Source of the DNA: a virus
IMG/VR virus record: IMGVR_UViG_3300048591_000279
Location: 1 to 38,092 of that record
Direction: 5' to 3' (one strand)
Length of the DNA stretch: 38,092 nucleotides
Shown: piece after piece, positions 9,511 through 17,013 of the stretch
How positions within the stretch are numbered: position 1 is the first letter of the stretch
Layout: the number at the start of each line of letters is the position of its first letter
Notes under the pieces: model-generated
What the model saw: the letters and a program-made list of their open reading frames with translations, nothing else
Told to the model about the DNA's origin: nothing
Database searches by the model: none
Made by a program: the position numbers and the translations under genes

Positions 9511-9668
9511 TATTTGCTTCGTGGTTTACGTGGTTTTTTGACAGGCGCGGCGGTATCCGGTGCAGCAGCATAACCCTTGCGGATGAGTACCATTGCTACA
9601 CCGTCTGGGACTGGCCGGGTTTCCCCGGCCTTAAATCCCGCAAACGATCTATTAAACGTTACCAACAT
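9510..9668 (-). CDS. 52-residue capsid-region protein
   Basis: Small gene starting at the ATG at 9668-9666 and ending in a TAATG overlap with the next gene. The product begins MLVTFNRSFAGFKAGETRPV, continues with VALVIRKG-like residues (VAMVLIRKGYAAA) and ends in a basic tail (VKKPRKPRSK). Many phages have a short protein of this type (G..v.v....A..li..G.A) after the capsid gene. Coupling on the 3' side and full codon coverage support it as real. Confidence 0.75.
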   Translation of the reverse strand: MLVTFNRSFAGFKAGETRPVPDGVAMVLIRKGYAAAPDTAAPVKKPRKPRSK

Positions 9669-9680
9669 TTGCTATCGGTT

Positions 9681-10130
9681 TTAATTAGTCTTTTTCCAAA
9701 GGTGTAATTTGGTCCAGTCAATCGTAGTAACGTCACCGGAAGCATTTACAACCTCTAATTTTAGATGATTATAATAGCGGGTAGTGTCACCAAGCGGCAT
9801 AAGTATAGTCGTGTCGGCAGTGGTTGCCTTCCATGTGACCGTATTTCCCAGTTTTACCCATGTAGCGGGCAGAAACTTTGAGCCATACAGTTTAACGGTT
9901 GTGGCGTGCGCGCCCCCGGAAACGCTATCGAGATTCACCTGAAAGTCAATTGCAACGGGGTTTTCCTTGTTCAAATTCCACTGCATCCAAACGGTGGCAG
10001 CAGAGCCGACGGTGATATTGGTGTTATACTCCTTGTAGGTGTCGTTACCCAAAGAAAGGGTAGCGGACTGGCCAAAAGTGAAGCCGATCATCCCGATCAG
10101 CAACACGAAAAACAAGATTGCTTTTTTCAT
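9681..10130 (-). CDS. Exported beta-sandwich protein next to the capsid gene
   Basis: 149 residues. Residues 1-20 are a clear signal peptide (KK, then a hydrophobic core, then GFTFGQ with cleavage probably after the Gln or Gly). The mature part is Thr/Val/Trp-rich beta structure with no cysteines. It starts 3 nt after the major capsid stop, so it is cotranscribed with structural genes, yet it is predicted to leave the cytoplasm. Possible roles are a decoration protein, a receptor-masking or superinfection-exclusion factor, or an outer-membrane decoy. None is proven by sequence. Confidence 0.8.
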   Translation of the reverse strand: MKKAILFFVLLIGMIGFTFGQSATLSLGNDTYKEYNTNITVGSAATVWMQWNLNKENPVAIDFQVNLDSVSGGAHATTVKLYGSKFLPATWVKLGNTVTWKATTADTTILMPLGDTTRYYNHLKLEVVNASGDVTTIDWTKLHLWKKTN

Positions 10131-10133
10131 TGA

Positions 10134-11381
10134 TTAACCGTTTACAGGTTTGGTAATTGCGGCCAATGCGGCATTAATGTCGGTCACCTTCAGGAAGGCG
10201 GTCTTATTCAGTTCCTTCACCAGTAAGGCCATCCGCTGGTAGGCGCGGATAGTGATTGCGCCAGAGGTAAACTGTTTGTCGATGTACCCCATTTCAATAG
10301 TCAGGGACTCGCTATCGTAGATGGTTCCCCAGTTGGAATCACCAACCAGCATAGTACCCTTGTCTACCTGTGCGGATTCGATAACCCGTAGGCCGTCAAT
10401 CACTTTACCGTCTGCCGTTACGAACGGAGGCATGAGGTAAGAAGCAAAGTCGTTTTTTGCCCCTTTGGCGGCAATGGAATTGGCTTTGTTCATCAGCACA
10501 AAGTTGGGAGTAAATTTCCCGCCTTTGCCGTTGCTAATCTGCTCTGCAAGGATCATGGCCAAATCAAAGATATTGGCTGATTGCGGCAACCATACACCAT
10601 CCGTAGCAGCATAGGCTGCATGGTCAAACGTGGGAGCGTAAACACTGATCCCGTCCGATTGCGGAGCTGTACCGGTACCTTTCCATAGGTAATTATCAAC
10701 CTTCAGGCGGATATTCGTGGTAAGGAAATTCCGCAGCTCCTCGGCCATAAAGCCGACAAACTTCAACGATTCCTTCGATGCCGGGATACTGTCACCAATC
10801 TCCTCAAGCGGCAAAGTGCGCTCAATCCAAGTCAGTGCGGATTCCGCAAAGGCCCCATTCTCCAAACGTCCGGCGGCGTTACGGGTTGGCGATGCAACCT
10901 GTTCCTGATACCGGATGACATTGTTCATCTCCGGCGGCACGTTCACGTGACTGAACAGCGCACTCAAAACGGTTTCCATCGTGGCTTCCTGTTCCACGCC
11001 CGGCAATCTCAGCGCGGTGGTGTTACCACTCACGTCAGTGGTCAGTGCAATGGTCTTCCGGTCAATGTCAAACGAAAGTGAGCCAGATCCGTTTTTCACG
11101 ATCCGCTGCAGCTCGTCATTTTTCTCGGCCAAAGTTTCCTTCAGCGTTTTCAACTTACGGTCTCCACCGTTAATAAACTTCTGCATCTCGAGGCCCTGGG
11201 TCTCAATGGCAGTTGTGAGCGATGCAATGGTGTCAGCCTTTAATCCGGCCTCCTCCAGTTTTGCCGATAGTTCATCGGTCTTTAAGACCCCTTTCAGAGC
11301 CTCGCTTATTTCGAGCTTTATCATCGGCGTTAATTGGCCTTTGATCTGATCGAATAAGGCTTTTAATTCTTCTGGATTCAT
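10134..11381 (-). CDS. Major capsid protein (HK97 fold) with N-terminal scaffold domain
   Basis: 415 residues. Residues 1-~105 are a charged helical/coiled-coil delta (scaffold) domain. The rest has features of the HK97 fold: a long spine-helix region (IPASKESLKFVGFMAEELRN), an A-domain loop region (YLMPPFVTADGKVIDGLRVI) and a P-domain end (ITIRAYQRMALLVKELNKTAFLKV). The gene follows the protease and portal as expected; the protease presumably removes the delta domain after assembly. Confidence 0.92.
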   Translation of the reverse strand: MNPEELKALFDQIKGQLTPMIKLEISEALKGVLKTDELSAKLEEAGLKADTIASLTTAIETQGLEMQKFINGGDRKLKTLKETLAEKNDELQRIVKNGSGSLSFDIDRKTIALTTDVSGNTTALRLPGVEQEATMETVLSALFSHVNVPPEMNNVIRYQEQVASPTRNAAGRLENGAFAESALTWIERTLPLEEIGDSIPASKESLKFVGFMAEELRNFLTTNIRLKVDNYLWKGTGTAPQSDGISVYAPTFDHAAYAATDGVWLPQSANIFDLAMILAEQISNGKGGKFTPNFVLMNKANSIAAKGAKNDFASYLMPPFVTADGKVIDGLRVIESAQVDKGTMLVGDSNWGTIYDSESLTIEMGYIDKQFTSGAITIRAYQRMALLVKELNKTAFLKVTDINAALAAITKPVNG

Positions 11382-11384
11382 TTT

Positions 11385-12227
11385 TCAGATAAAATTAGTT
11401 AATAAAATTGCTCTTTTAATCTCGTCAGAAGTGAGCACGCCCGGCTTCTGGATTGTATCGCTTTTACCAGTGTCATCATCTGACGGCTGGTTTTCGATCG
11501 AAAGAGTAGGGGATAGTTCGTTAGCACCCCACAGCACGGCTGAATTTTCATACAGCTTAATTTCCTGTACCCACCAGAAATAGCCCATCTCATCGGCCTG
11601 TTCGCCGTTAATCAAATCCTTTCGGTGCTGTTCCCAGTTAGCAAATTCGGCCTTGTAATCTTTGTCATTTATGGCCAAAAGCAACTTAACGTATTGCAGC
11701 CCAATGGAGTGCTGTTTGACACGGCCTGCTTTGTAAAGGCTGTAAATCCGTTCGTCATCCTCTTTGCTCACATCGGATTCCATGACGATAACCCACGTCT
11801 GGCCATCCTTGTCGATACCGAGTTTGCGAATGTCCATCTTTTCGTAATAAACATCCACCACGTTCCCGATCTGATCCTTTATCGAACGGCCATGATCGGC
11901 CAGATGATAGATCAATCCTTTACTCTTTGGACCGCGCTCGCTGATTGACTTCTTTGCGCTGTCCGGCGACAAGACATCCTGCTGGCTATCCATCCACAGC
12001 GCAGCATTGGCAGCAATCTTTACCCGGATAACGCCGCCATCACCGGAGTCGGCCTTCGTGATAGGCTCTGACTTAACCGAATCCCCATCCTTTACCAGCG
12101 AGGTCGGATAGGCAAAGGCATCCGATTTGATCGGCATGGCGCACTTTTGAGCAATCAGATCCGATTTGTTCTGAACCAGAAAATCAAACAGTGCCTTACC
12201 TTGTATGTTGGCCGGTATGCGTATCAT
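11385..12227 (-). CDS. Prohead maturation protease (U35-type serine protease)
   Basis: 280 residues. It shows the HK97-type prohead protease pattern: a catalytic His candidate in YHLADHGRS (His108/His112), the nucleophile in KQHSIGLQY (Ser174, after His173) and the conserved downstream strand LYENSAVLWGANELSPT. It is placed between portal and capsid. The start ATG overlaps the stop of a 25-residue mini-gene as ATGA. It would cleave scaffold domains inside the procapsid. Confidence 0.85.
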   Translation of the reverse strand: MIRIPANIQGKALFDFLVQNKSDLIAQKCAMPIKSDAFAYPTSLVKDGDSVKSEPITKADSGDGGVIRVKIAANAALWMDSQQDVLSPDSAKKSISERGPKSKGLIYHLADHGRSIKDQIGNVVDVYYEKMDIRKLGIDKDGQTWVIVMESDVSKEDDERIYSLYKAGRVKQHSIGLQYVKLLLAINDKDYKAEFANWEQHRKDLINGEQADEMGYFWWVQEIKLYENSAVLWGANELSPTLSIENQPSDDDTGKSDTIQKPGVLTSDEIKRAILLTNFI

Positions 12228-12301
12228 TTGCGTATGATTTTGTTAGCCTTGATCTGCTTATCCTTTTCGGCCTTTATGGCCTTTATTTCTTGTGGTGTCA
12301 T
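12224..12301 (-). CDS. 25-residue Lys-rich mini-gene between portal and protease
   Basis: ATG at 12301-12299 overlaps the portal stop as ATGA, and its own TGA overlaps the protease ATG as ATGA, so it is fitted by 4-nt overlaps at both ends. The product is MTPQEIKAIKAEKDKQIKAN followed by KIIRK, a single basic amphipathic helix. It may be a real peptide or only a translational coupler carrying ribosomes from portal to protease. Confidence 0.65.
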   Translation of the reverse strand: MTPQEIKAIKAEKDKQIKANKIIRK

Positions 12302-13551
12302 ATCCCGAATTTTTGTAGTTCAGCCTTATATTGGTCAACCGTAATTGCACCGGCCATCAATGCCTTATCCAGCGCGGCGGTAAGTTGCATTAATGCCCCG
12401 GCGCGCTCTTTTTGATTCTCCTGGAATACCGGCAAATGGTCATATGTCATGTGAATAGTCCATGATTTGTCGGCGGTATTGAGTTTCCGATTTAACCCAT
12501 CAACCCATTCCTGAGCCTCCGGGATTATAGTGTTCTGGTACAATTGCCTTTCAGCCCTCAGCTTGTTGTCAAAGGTCACACCCTGGGCGATCATGTCATA
12601 AGGCACCCCGAAGCCCAGACAAAGGATTTCGGTATCGGCTTTACATTCTTCCAATAGCTTCAGCTTGTCGGCATCAATGGCCATCTGTTTCCAGTCCAGT
12701 GATAGCGATGTGATGATGATCTGGTATTGCGCTTTGGTCAACCCATAGCGGCGGTATTCATCCTGTAAATCTTTTTTATCCTCTTTCCGTAGTGGCAACG
12801 TTGAACCGATCCCATCCGTTGCCCGGTTGGTCAGAATACCAAGTGCCCCACGGTTTTCGATCAACACGTTACGCGCTTCATACGCTGCCCGGATATTTTT
12901 TACCGGACCCTGAAGGCTGGCCAGCGTTGGCATCCCCCAGTAATAGGATCGTTGGAATCCGTCAACCTTTGTCTCCTGCTGTGATATGGTTGAACAGTTC
13001 GACACGTTGGCCCGGTTCATGTGAAGTATGGCATCCTGATCAAACTCACGCTGCTGGTTATTCCAAATGTATGAATAGCGTGCATCGGAAGCGGTCTTAA
13101 GGAATGGCGGGATGGTGAGATTTTCTTTTATCCGGACGATCTCCGGGTTAATGGTAAACATCCCTTTCAGGCTCGACGGCATCCCTACCGGGTAAAGGAA
13201 GTTAAGAACCTCGTTACCGTATATCTCCCTGAAAAATTTGGTCTGCTGAAGGAACTCTTTTTGCGACTGAAGGTAGTTTGGGTTTCGCAGCACTTTCACT
13301 ATCGGCTCGTTATTGCTTACCTCTTTGCCGGTTGCATCCGACAGTATTTTCAGGCGCCCGTTGGCAAATGCGTTAACTTTCAGGCTTATGATCCCGTTAA
13401 CCTCCGGCAGCATGAAGTCATTCAGGAACTTGGTGCCGTCCCAGTTGAGCGATGACAGGCCAATACCGTAGAAAAATTGATCTCCGAATTTATCCGGAGT
13501 ATCAGTGGGCGTGAGTGATTTACTTGCAGACTTACGGCTAAAAATACCCAT
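12298..13551 (-). CDS. Portal protein (HK97 family)
   Basis: 417 residues from the ATG at 13551-13549 (MGIFSRKSASKSLTP); the frame extends 18 nt further up to a TTG, which I consider too weak. It has the typical portal core: LMPEVNGIISLKVNAFANG, SLKGMFTINPEIV, the conserved region FQRSYYWGMPTLASLQGPVK, and CLGFGVPYDMIAQGVTFDN. It forms the dodecameric gate at the capsid vertex. This is the first gene of the late block, preceded by a roughly 570-nt non-coding regulatory region. Confidence 0.92.
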   Translation of the reverse strand: MGIFSRKSASKSLTPTDTPDKFGDQFFYGIGLSSLNWDGTKFLNDFMLPEVNGIISLKVNAFANGRLKILSDATGKEVSNNEPIVKVLRNPNYLQSQKEFLQQTKFFREIYGNEVLNFLYPVGMPSSLKGMFTINPEIVRIKENLTIPPFLKTASDARYSYIWNNQQREFDQDAILHMNRANVSNCSTISQQETKVDGFQRSYYWGMPTLASLQGPVKNIRAAYEARNVLIENRGALGILTNRATDGIGSTLPLRKEDKKDLQDEYRRYGLTKAQYQIIITSLSLDWKQMAIDADKLKLLEECKADTEILCLGFGVPYDMIAQGVTFDNKLRAERQLYQNTIIPEAQEWVDGLNRKLNTADKSWTIHMTYDHLPVFQENQKERAGALMQLTAALDKALMAGAITVDQYKAELQKFGI

Positions 13552-13748
13552 GAGAACTATTTTCGTCAAAGTTACGGCATTGTTTTGATAGTCGCGTTAT
13601 TTTCAGGCAATTATTTTTAAGCGGTCCATATAAGAATAGCGGCGCAAATGTTAAAAGCCTGATTACCAAATATATCACAGCAATATTTTTTCCGTTGTAT
13701 TTTCAATCGGTTGGCATTCAACGCATTACCAGATTTTGTCACACGAAT

Positions 13749-13836
13749 CACAATGCAACAGTACTATTTATATACTTTACAATTATATATTACTATTTTG
13801 TATTATTCTTGATAATTAACTGTTGGAGTGTTGTAA
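13749..13836 (-). promoter_or_regulatory. Late-operon copy of a duplicated ~85-bp regulatory element
   Basis: Starts CACAATGCAACAGTA and ends AATTAACTGTTG...TGTTGT. The same end sequences with almost the same spacing (65 versus 66 nt between the conserved ends) occur at 29518-29603. On the minus strand a TTG followed 16 nt later by TACTGTTG gives a one-mismatch Bacteroidota-type promoter reading towards the portal gene. The rest of 13552-14007 is AT-rich and holds no gene I could support. Confidence 0.6.
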
Positions 13837-13912
13837 TTAAGGATCAATATGTTACAAGGGTTTTTAAAAAAGTTGTTGAAATTGCTGTGTGACAACCGTA
13901 AAAATGCGGCGA

Positions 13913-13979
13913 AAAAACATGACTTTTGTCACCTATACAGAAACTTGCATATGTTAAAAACATGACTTTTATCATGTTT
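13913..13979. promoter_or_regulatory. Paired operator-like direct repeats with a palindrome
   Basis: AAAAACATGACTTTT occurs at 13913-13927 and 13956-13970, exactly 43 bp apart (about four helical turns); each is followed by RTCA. The second copy is part of an 8-bp-arm palindrome, AAACATGA/TCATGTTT (13958-13965 and 13972-13979). It lies upstream of the late promoter element, so it may bind a regulator of late transcription. Confidence 0.5.
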
Positions 13980-14007
13980 CTGTTTTTTGGATAGTGGCGC
14001 GGCGGGT

Positions 14008-14041
14008 AAAAAAAAGACCCCCAACCGGGAGGCAGGGGGTC
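14008..14041 (-). terminator. Intrinsic terminator of the early/packaging transcript
   Basis: On the minus strand, GACCCCC and GGGGGTC (14016-14022 and 14035-14041) form a 7-bp stem around a 12-nt loop, followed by eight U residues (A-run 14008-14015). It lies after TerL and its 38-residue neighbour and isolates them from the late operon. Confidence 0.9.
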
Positions 14042-14125
14042 AATCCAAACAATAACAAGCTAAAAACCTAAACAGTACAGAACTTATGAGTTTCAAATAT
14101 AGGCATTCCCCGGATGAAAACCAAA

Positions 14126-14242
14126 TCAAATGTCAGGTCCCGGCCCCGGCGGTTCGTCATCCTGCCAATAGCGGGCAACAATAAGCACCCCGATAACGAA
14201 AACGATCATCAGACCGCTCAAAACGATTGTAAATGTTGACAT
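14126..14242 (-). CDS. 38-residue single-pass membrane protein after TerL
   Basis: Begins 2 nt after the TerL stop (ATG at 14242-14240). Residues 4-25 are a hydrophobic segment (FTIVLSGLMIVFVIGVLIVA), followed by a short acidic, proline-rich tail (DDEPPGPGPDI). One membrane span with a cytoplasmic or periplasmic Pro tail is predicted. It is the last gene before the terminator. Function unknown; a small holin-like or anti-holin role is possible but unsupported. Confidence 0.7.
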   Translation of the reverse strand: MSTFTIVLSGLMIVFVIGVLIVARYWQDDEPPGPGPDI

Positions 14243-14244
14243 GG

Positions 14245-15405
14245 TTATTGGTCTCCTGTTCTAAGTTCTGACATACAGCCATACCGCGCCGCATCCCAAA
14301 AATGATTAAATTTGTCGACAGGCTCGTTAATGAGTATGCCATTAACCTCCATCCAAACGTAATTTTCAGCCTCTTTGCGGGCTTCAGGCGAACGGACAAC
14401 ATGGATGTTGTACCGCTTCATTAGATCAATGCCGTATTTTATCGCACCCGGAAACTTATGCACACCAAACACATTGATCCCATCCCTGCGAAAATCTGAG
14501 ATCATGGCCGGATCCGCTGAATCGGCCCAGCAATGCTGATCCTCCCCGACAATAGCCTGGTATATTGGTTTTAGTTTGGCGTAATCCGGTACGGGCTGGT
14601 AATACTCACATGATAGATATAGGTTACGCCCGTCTACTCCGATCCGGTCAATGGCCGTAGGATCGTTTGTATAGCCAAAATCCATCCCAAAAAAGACACG
14701 TTCGATATTGTCAGGAAAGCGGTCGATCCAAGTGATATTCGGGAAGATAACGCCTTGTCGAGCTGACCGGATACCCAAACCGTACACCTCCCACATATAT
14801 TTGTCAACCGTCCCGTTTGCCCGATTGCGCGGCGTGTCCTCATAAGACAGGATCTTTGACCGCTCGGCCTGTGATATAAACGGGTTATCGAGGTATGTAG
14901 TCTTTAGAAAGTCCACGTCATCCCGACCGGTGATGTTGTCGTATATCCAGTGATCGGTAAATTTCGGGTTGTAATCCATCCACCAGAACCGACGGCAGCG
15001 CATCTCCATCTGATCAAATACGGCTTTGTTAACATCAATAGCCTCATTAATCCATAGAAAATCCGATCCAACACCGTGTTTATTGCTGGCCTTATCCGCT
15101 CCGATTAGGTTAACCTTAGACCCCATTAGCCAAAACGATGACACTTCCTTCACTCCATCAAATGGCGACGGTATGCCAAACATCGGGAGGCGGCGATTAA
15201 AGTCTTCGTAAAGCGTTGTTTTGAATGAATTGTACGTCTCTTTTACAATGTTAACCGTTGATGGGCTGCCCGGAAGCGAACATAACCAGATAACAAAGTC
15301 AACCGAACTCCAGGTTTTGCCAGATCGCGAACTCCCTTCAAGAACAGCTCCGCGTTTGCCGGAATTATAACTATCGCTTAGCCGTTGTAAATTAGGATTT
15401 ACCAT
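14245..15405 (-). CDS. terL: Terminase large subunit
   Basis: 386 residues. The ATPase has a Walker A, GSSRSGKT (24-31), and a Walker B-like segment with a catalytic-type Glu in FLWINEA (E121). The nuclease shows FGMDFGYTNDP (D242), CWADSADP (D295/D298) and HFWDAARY (D371), the acidic cluster of RNase H-fold terminases. It packages DNA into the procapsid through the portal. It overlaps TerS by 14 nt. Unusually, it is cotranscribed with the replication block and separated from the portal by a terminator. Confidence 0.93.
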   Translation of the reverse strand: MVNPNLQRLSDSYNSGKRGAVLEGSSRSGKTWSSVDFVIWLCSLPGSPSTVNIVKETYNSFKTTLYEDFNRRLPMFGIPSPFDGVKEVSSFWLMGSKVNLIGADKASNKHGVGSDFLWINEAIDVNKAVFDQMEMRCRRFWWMDYNPKFTDHWIYDNITGRDDVDFLKTTYLDNPFISQAERSKILSYEDTPRNRANGTVDKYMWEVYGLGIRSARQGVIFPNITWIDRFPDNIERVFFGMDFGYTNDPTAIDRIGVDGRNLYLSCEYYQPVPDYAKLKPIYQAIVGEDQHCWADSADPAMISDFRRDGINVFGVHKFPGAIKYGIDLMKRYNIHVVRSPEARKEAENYVWMEVNGILINEPVDKFNHFWDAARYGCMSELRTGDQ

Positions 15406-15685
15406 TCAGGCTTTCCGGGAATAGATCGTGAACCGTACGCTTGATCTCTTCGGTTGTTTCAAGTGATACGCTGGATGAAGCCATTTGAGGCGTTACGAAT
15501 TTCAGTAGGTCAATAAGAAATTTCATCTTATCCTTAGCATCAAGCTCGTTCCATGCCGCGGCAACCTCTGGTAATCGTTCGTTTATGAAGTTGGCTATCC
15601 ATTCTTTATGGATAACGGTAGTCTTATTTAGTGTACCCTTCGGCTTGCCTGCTGGGTTATTCGTATTTCCCTTACCTGGACCCAT
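15392..15685 (-). CDS. terS: Terminase small subunit
   Basis: 97 residues directly upstream of and overlapping TerL. The N-terminus NNPAGKPKGTLNKTT is the Gly/Pro/Lys motif often seen at the start of small DNA-binding terminase subunits of Bacteroidota phages (DUF5681-like), followed by helices (EWIANFINERLPEVAAAWNE). It would recognise phage DNA and recruit TerL. Confidence 0.8.
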   Translation of the reverse strand: MGPGKGNTNNPAGKPKGTLNKTTVIHKEWIANFINERLPEVAAAWNELDAKDKMKFLIDLLKFVTPQMASSSVSLETTEEIKRTVHDLFPESLNGKS

Positions 15686-15728
15686 GTGCTTTGAAAAACT
15701 TTGATAAATTCAAAGCAAAGTTACAACA

Positions 15729-15971
15729 TTATTTGATCTCAACAATCAAAACCTGCTTAAATCCGATCGCCTTAACGTCGGATACCCGGCTCTGGTACTT
15801 GAGATTTACGAAGTGTCCGGCATCGAATAACCGGAGCGTATCGCCGTTGATCTGGTAGTCACGGCAGAGGATTGTCCCATGATCGGCAAGGTTAACACAG
15901 TAACGCATCTGTATTTTCGGGCAGGTGCAACAGCCGGAAAGTACCAGCAGGAGAAAGAGTAGTTTTTTCAT
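15729..15971 (-). CDS. Small lipoprotein
   Basis: 80 residues. N-terminus MKKLLFLLLVLSGCC: the lipobox VLSGC places the lipidated Cys at 14. The mature ~66 residues contain three more cysteines and beta-like strands. It lies between TerS and the cassette array, so it could be expressed early. Candidates are a superinfection-exclusion lipoprotein or an outer spanin; the location far from the endolysin argues against the latter. Confidence 0.75.
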   Translation of the reverse strand: MKKLLFLLLVLSGCCTCPKIQMRYCVNLADHGTILCRDYQINGDTLRLFDAGHFVNLKYQSRVSDVKAIGFKQVLIVEIK

Positions 15972-15994
15972 TGCGTGTTATTTGAGTTTGTCAG

Positions 15995-16044
15995 GATAGT
16001 CGCATTGCGTATAGCCAACTTGCGTATAGCGGTTCGTTAGCAGC
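15995..16044 (-). repeat. Downstream edge (scar) of cassette array 1
   Basis: Includes the 3' core GCTGCTAAC (minus) of the last cassette, then about 45 bp that closely matches 21041-21085 (shared CGCTATACGCAAGTTG and ...TGCG.CTATC). No second hairpin arm is present, unlike the internal junctions. The two copies mark the same kind of edge in both arrays. Confidence 0.75.
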
Positions 16045-16047
16045 TAT

Positions 16048-16260
16048 TTAAGAATAATCATCAATAGCCATTAACACATCATCAAGTTTTATATAGTAAT
16101 TATCACCGTGATAATGACCTTTTAACCTATCAACTTTACTTGATATAAATGCCTTCGCACGGTCTTTTATTTTATCAGCAACTTCATCAAAATTCTGTTG
16201 TTCTTCAATTGAGTGGAATGATGCTGTGCAACTATTCCGCCCGCAAATTTCACATGCCAT
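16048..16260 (-). CDS. Cassette III: small CxxC protein
   Basis: 70 residues. The N-terminus MACEICGRNSCTASFH carries CxxC plus a third Cys and a His, a likely metal site. The remainder is charged helix (KIKDRAKAFISSKVDRLKGH). Start is 20 nt after the 5' core and the stop is 3 nt before the 3' core, so the gene fills its cassette. Function unknown. Confidence 0.7.
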   Translation of the reverse strand: MACEICGRNSCTASFHSIEEQQNFDEVADKIKDRAKAFISSKVDRLKGHYHGDNYYIKLDDVLMAIDDYS

Positions 16261-16279
16261 AATTTTAGTATTAAAAACG

Positions 16280-16415
16280 GCTGCTAACCCTGTATATAAT
16301 TAATGCGGGTTGTGTGCCAAATTTGTGCAGTTGTGCCTTTAATTTACTTATTAGCGTGGGATAGGCTACTGCTTTCTAATCCCGCACTAATCATATACAG
16401 ATAACGTTATGCAAC
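16280..16415 (-). repeat. attC-like junction hairpin between cassettes II and III
   Basis: Arms of 20 bp at 16290-16309 and 16381-16400 pair with 18/20 matches; the two differences become G.U on the minus strand. The loop is 71 nt. It is flanked by the core sites GCTGCTAAC (16280-16288) and GTTATGCAAC (16406-16415). Its loop is related to those of the 16550 and 21996 sites. Confidence 0.8.
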
Positions 16416-16418
16416 ATT

Positions 16419-16556
16419 CTAAAAAAGACTTCGATAATCTCTTATCCAAGCACGTTTCTTACACTTTTTGCATTCAATCACTCTTATTTGCGTGTCGCAA
16501 TCCCATTCTTTGTGTTCGCAAGTCATCTGCTTAAACCAAACATAAAAACGTTGCAT
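16419..16556 (-). CDS. Cassette II: small zinc-finger protein
   Basis: 45 residues from the ATG in the 5' core (MQRFYVWFKQMTCEHKEWDC...). The frame extends up to another ATG at 16598, but that lies in the loop of the upstream junction; a third choice is Met at 16526. CEH ... C ... CKKC forms a plausible zinc-binding knuckle, and the protein is basic at its end. The stop is just before the 3' core. Function unknown; small zinc proteins are common cassette cargo. Confidence 0.6.
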   Translation of the reverse strand: MQRFYVWFKQMTCEHKEWDCDTQIRVIECKKCKKRAWIRDYRSLF

Positions 16557-16684
16557 AACACGCAATATAATGGATTGCCGTTTTTGTGAATTATTCATGT
16601 TTCCTACTTTTTATTAAGTTATTACTATTCGATAGGTTTGTTCTTTTAAGTCGGCAACCCATCATATTGCCTGGCGTTATGCTC
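16550..16684 (-). repeat. attC-like junction hairpin between cassettes I and II
   Basis: Arms of 19 bp at 16562-16580 and 16652-16670 match at 17/19; both differences are A.C on plus and G.U on minus. Loop 71 nt, containing AATAGTAATAACTTA, which is also found in the 21996 site loop. Flanking cores are GTTGCATAAC (16550-16559) and GTTATGCTC (16676-16684). Confidence 0.8.
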
Positions 16685-16862
16685 CATTGCTACGTGACCG
16701 CTTCAATTTGACATTTGTGGAAGTTTTTTGTTCTTTTTCTCGCCCACGCACAAGTAAAATTAAATGGTCTTGAATAAAGTTTTTCAAATCCTTGTCAGCA
16801 TCAATAGCCATCTTCTTTAAATCTTTGACTATTTCTTCAGGTATGTCAATTAGTTTTTTCAT
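16677..16862 (-). CDS. Cassette I: ribbon-helix-helix-like protein
   Basis: 61 residues. MKKLIDIPEEIVKDLKKMAI then DADKDLKNFIQDHLILLV has the short strand plus two-helix layout of Arc/CopG-type DNA-binding proteins or antitoxins, followed by a basic tail (KLKRSRSNGA). No toxin partner is obvious; the upstream overlapping gene is a zinc ribbon. The stop lies within the 3' core site. Confidence 0.65.
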   Translation of the reverse strand: MKKLIDIPEEIVKDLKKMAIDADKDLKNFIQDHLILLVRGREKEQKTSTNVKLKRSRSNGA

Positions 16863-17013
16863 CTGTGTATTTTGTCCAAACCTTGCAAAAGGTACATTTT
16901 AAATATGCTGTTATATCTACTTTTTTATACAGTGCCTTTTTTCTACCACAAGCAGGGCAGATTATATAATTTAAAGGTCCAGCACCCCAACCACTTCCTT
17001 TAGTCCTTGCCAT
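16846..17013 (-). CDS. Cassette I: 55-residue zinc ribbon protein
   Basis: Starts at the ATG at 17013-17011 (MARTKGSGWGAGPLNY). CPAC (19-22) and CTFC (40-43) form a classic two-knuckle zinc ribbon. It overlaps the RHH-like gene by 17 nt in another frame. It follows a good promoter inside the cassette. Such ribbons bind nucleic acid or protein; the role here is unknown. Confidence 0.75.
   Translation of the reverse strand: MARTKGSGWGAGPLNYIICPACGRKKALYKKVDITAYLKCTFCKVWTKYTDEKTN

Noticed and set aside
13667-13674. TATATTTG (minus), perfect -7 box upstream of the portal gene
   Set aside because: No TTG/TTTG box at 16-21 nt upstream; the 13.75 kb element is a better promoter candidate.
13695-13892. 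Plus-strand 65-residue frame in the late control region
   Set aside because: Composition is AT-driven (Y/F/I/V runs), there is no leader, it runs against all other genes and overlaps the conserved regulatory element.
14157-14402. Minus-strand 81-residue frame at the TerL end
   Set aside because: It is out of frame with TerL and overlaps the better-supported 38-residue membrane gene and the TerL catalytic C-terminus.
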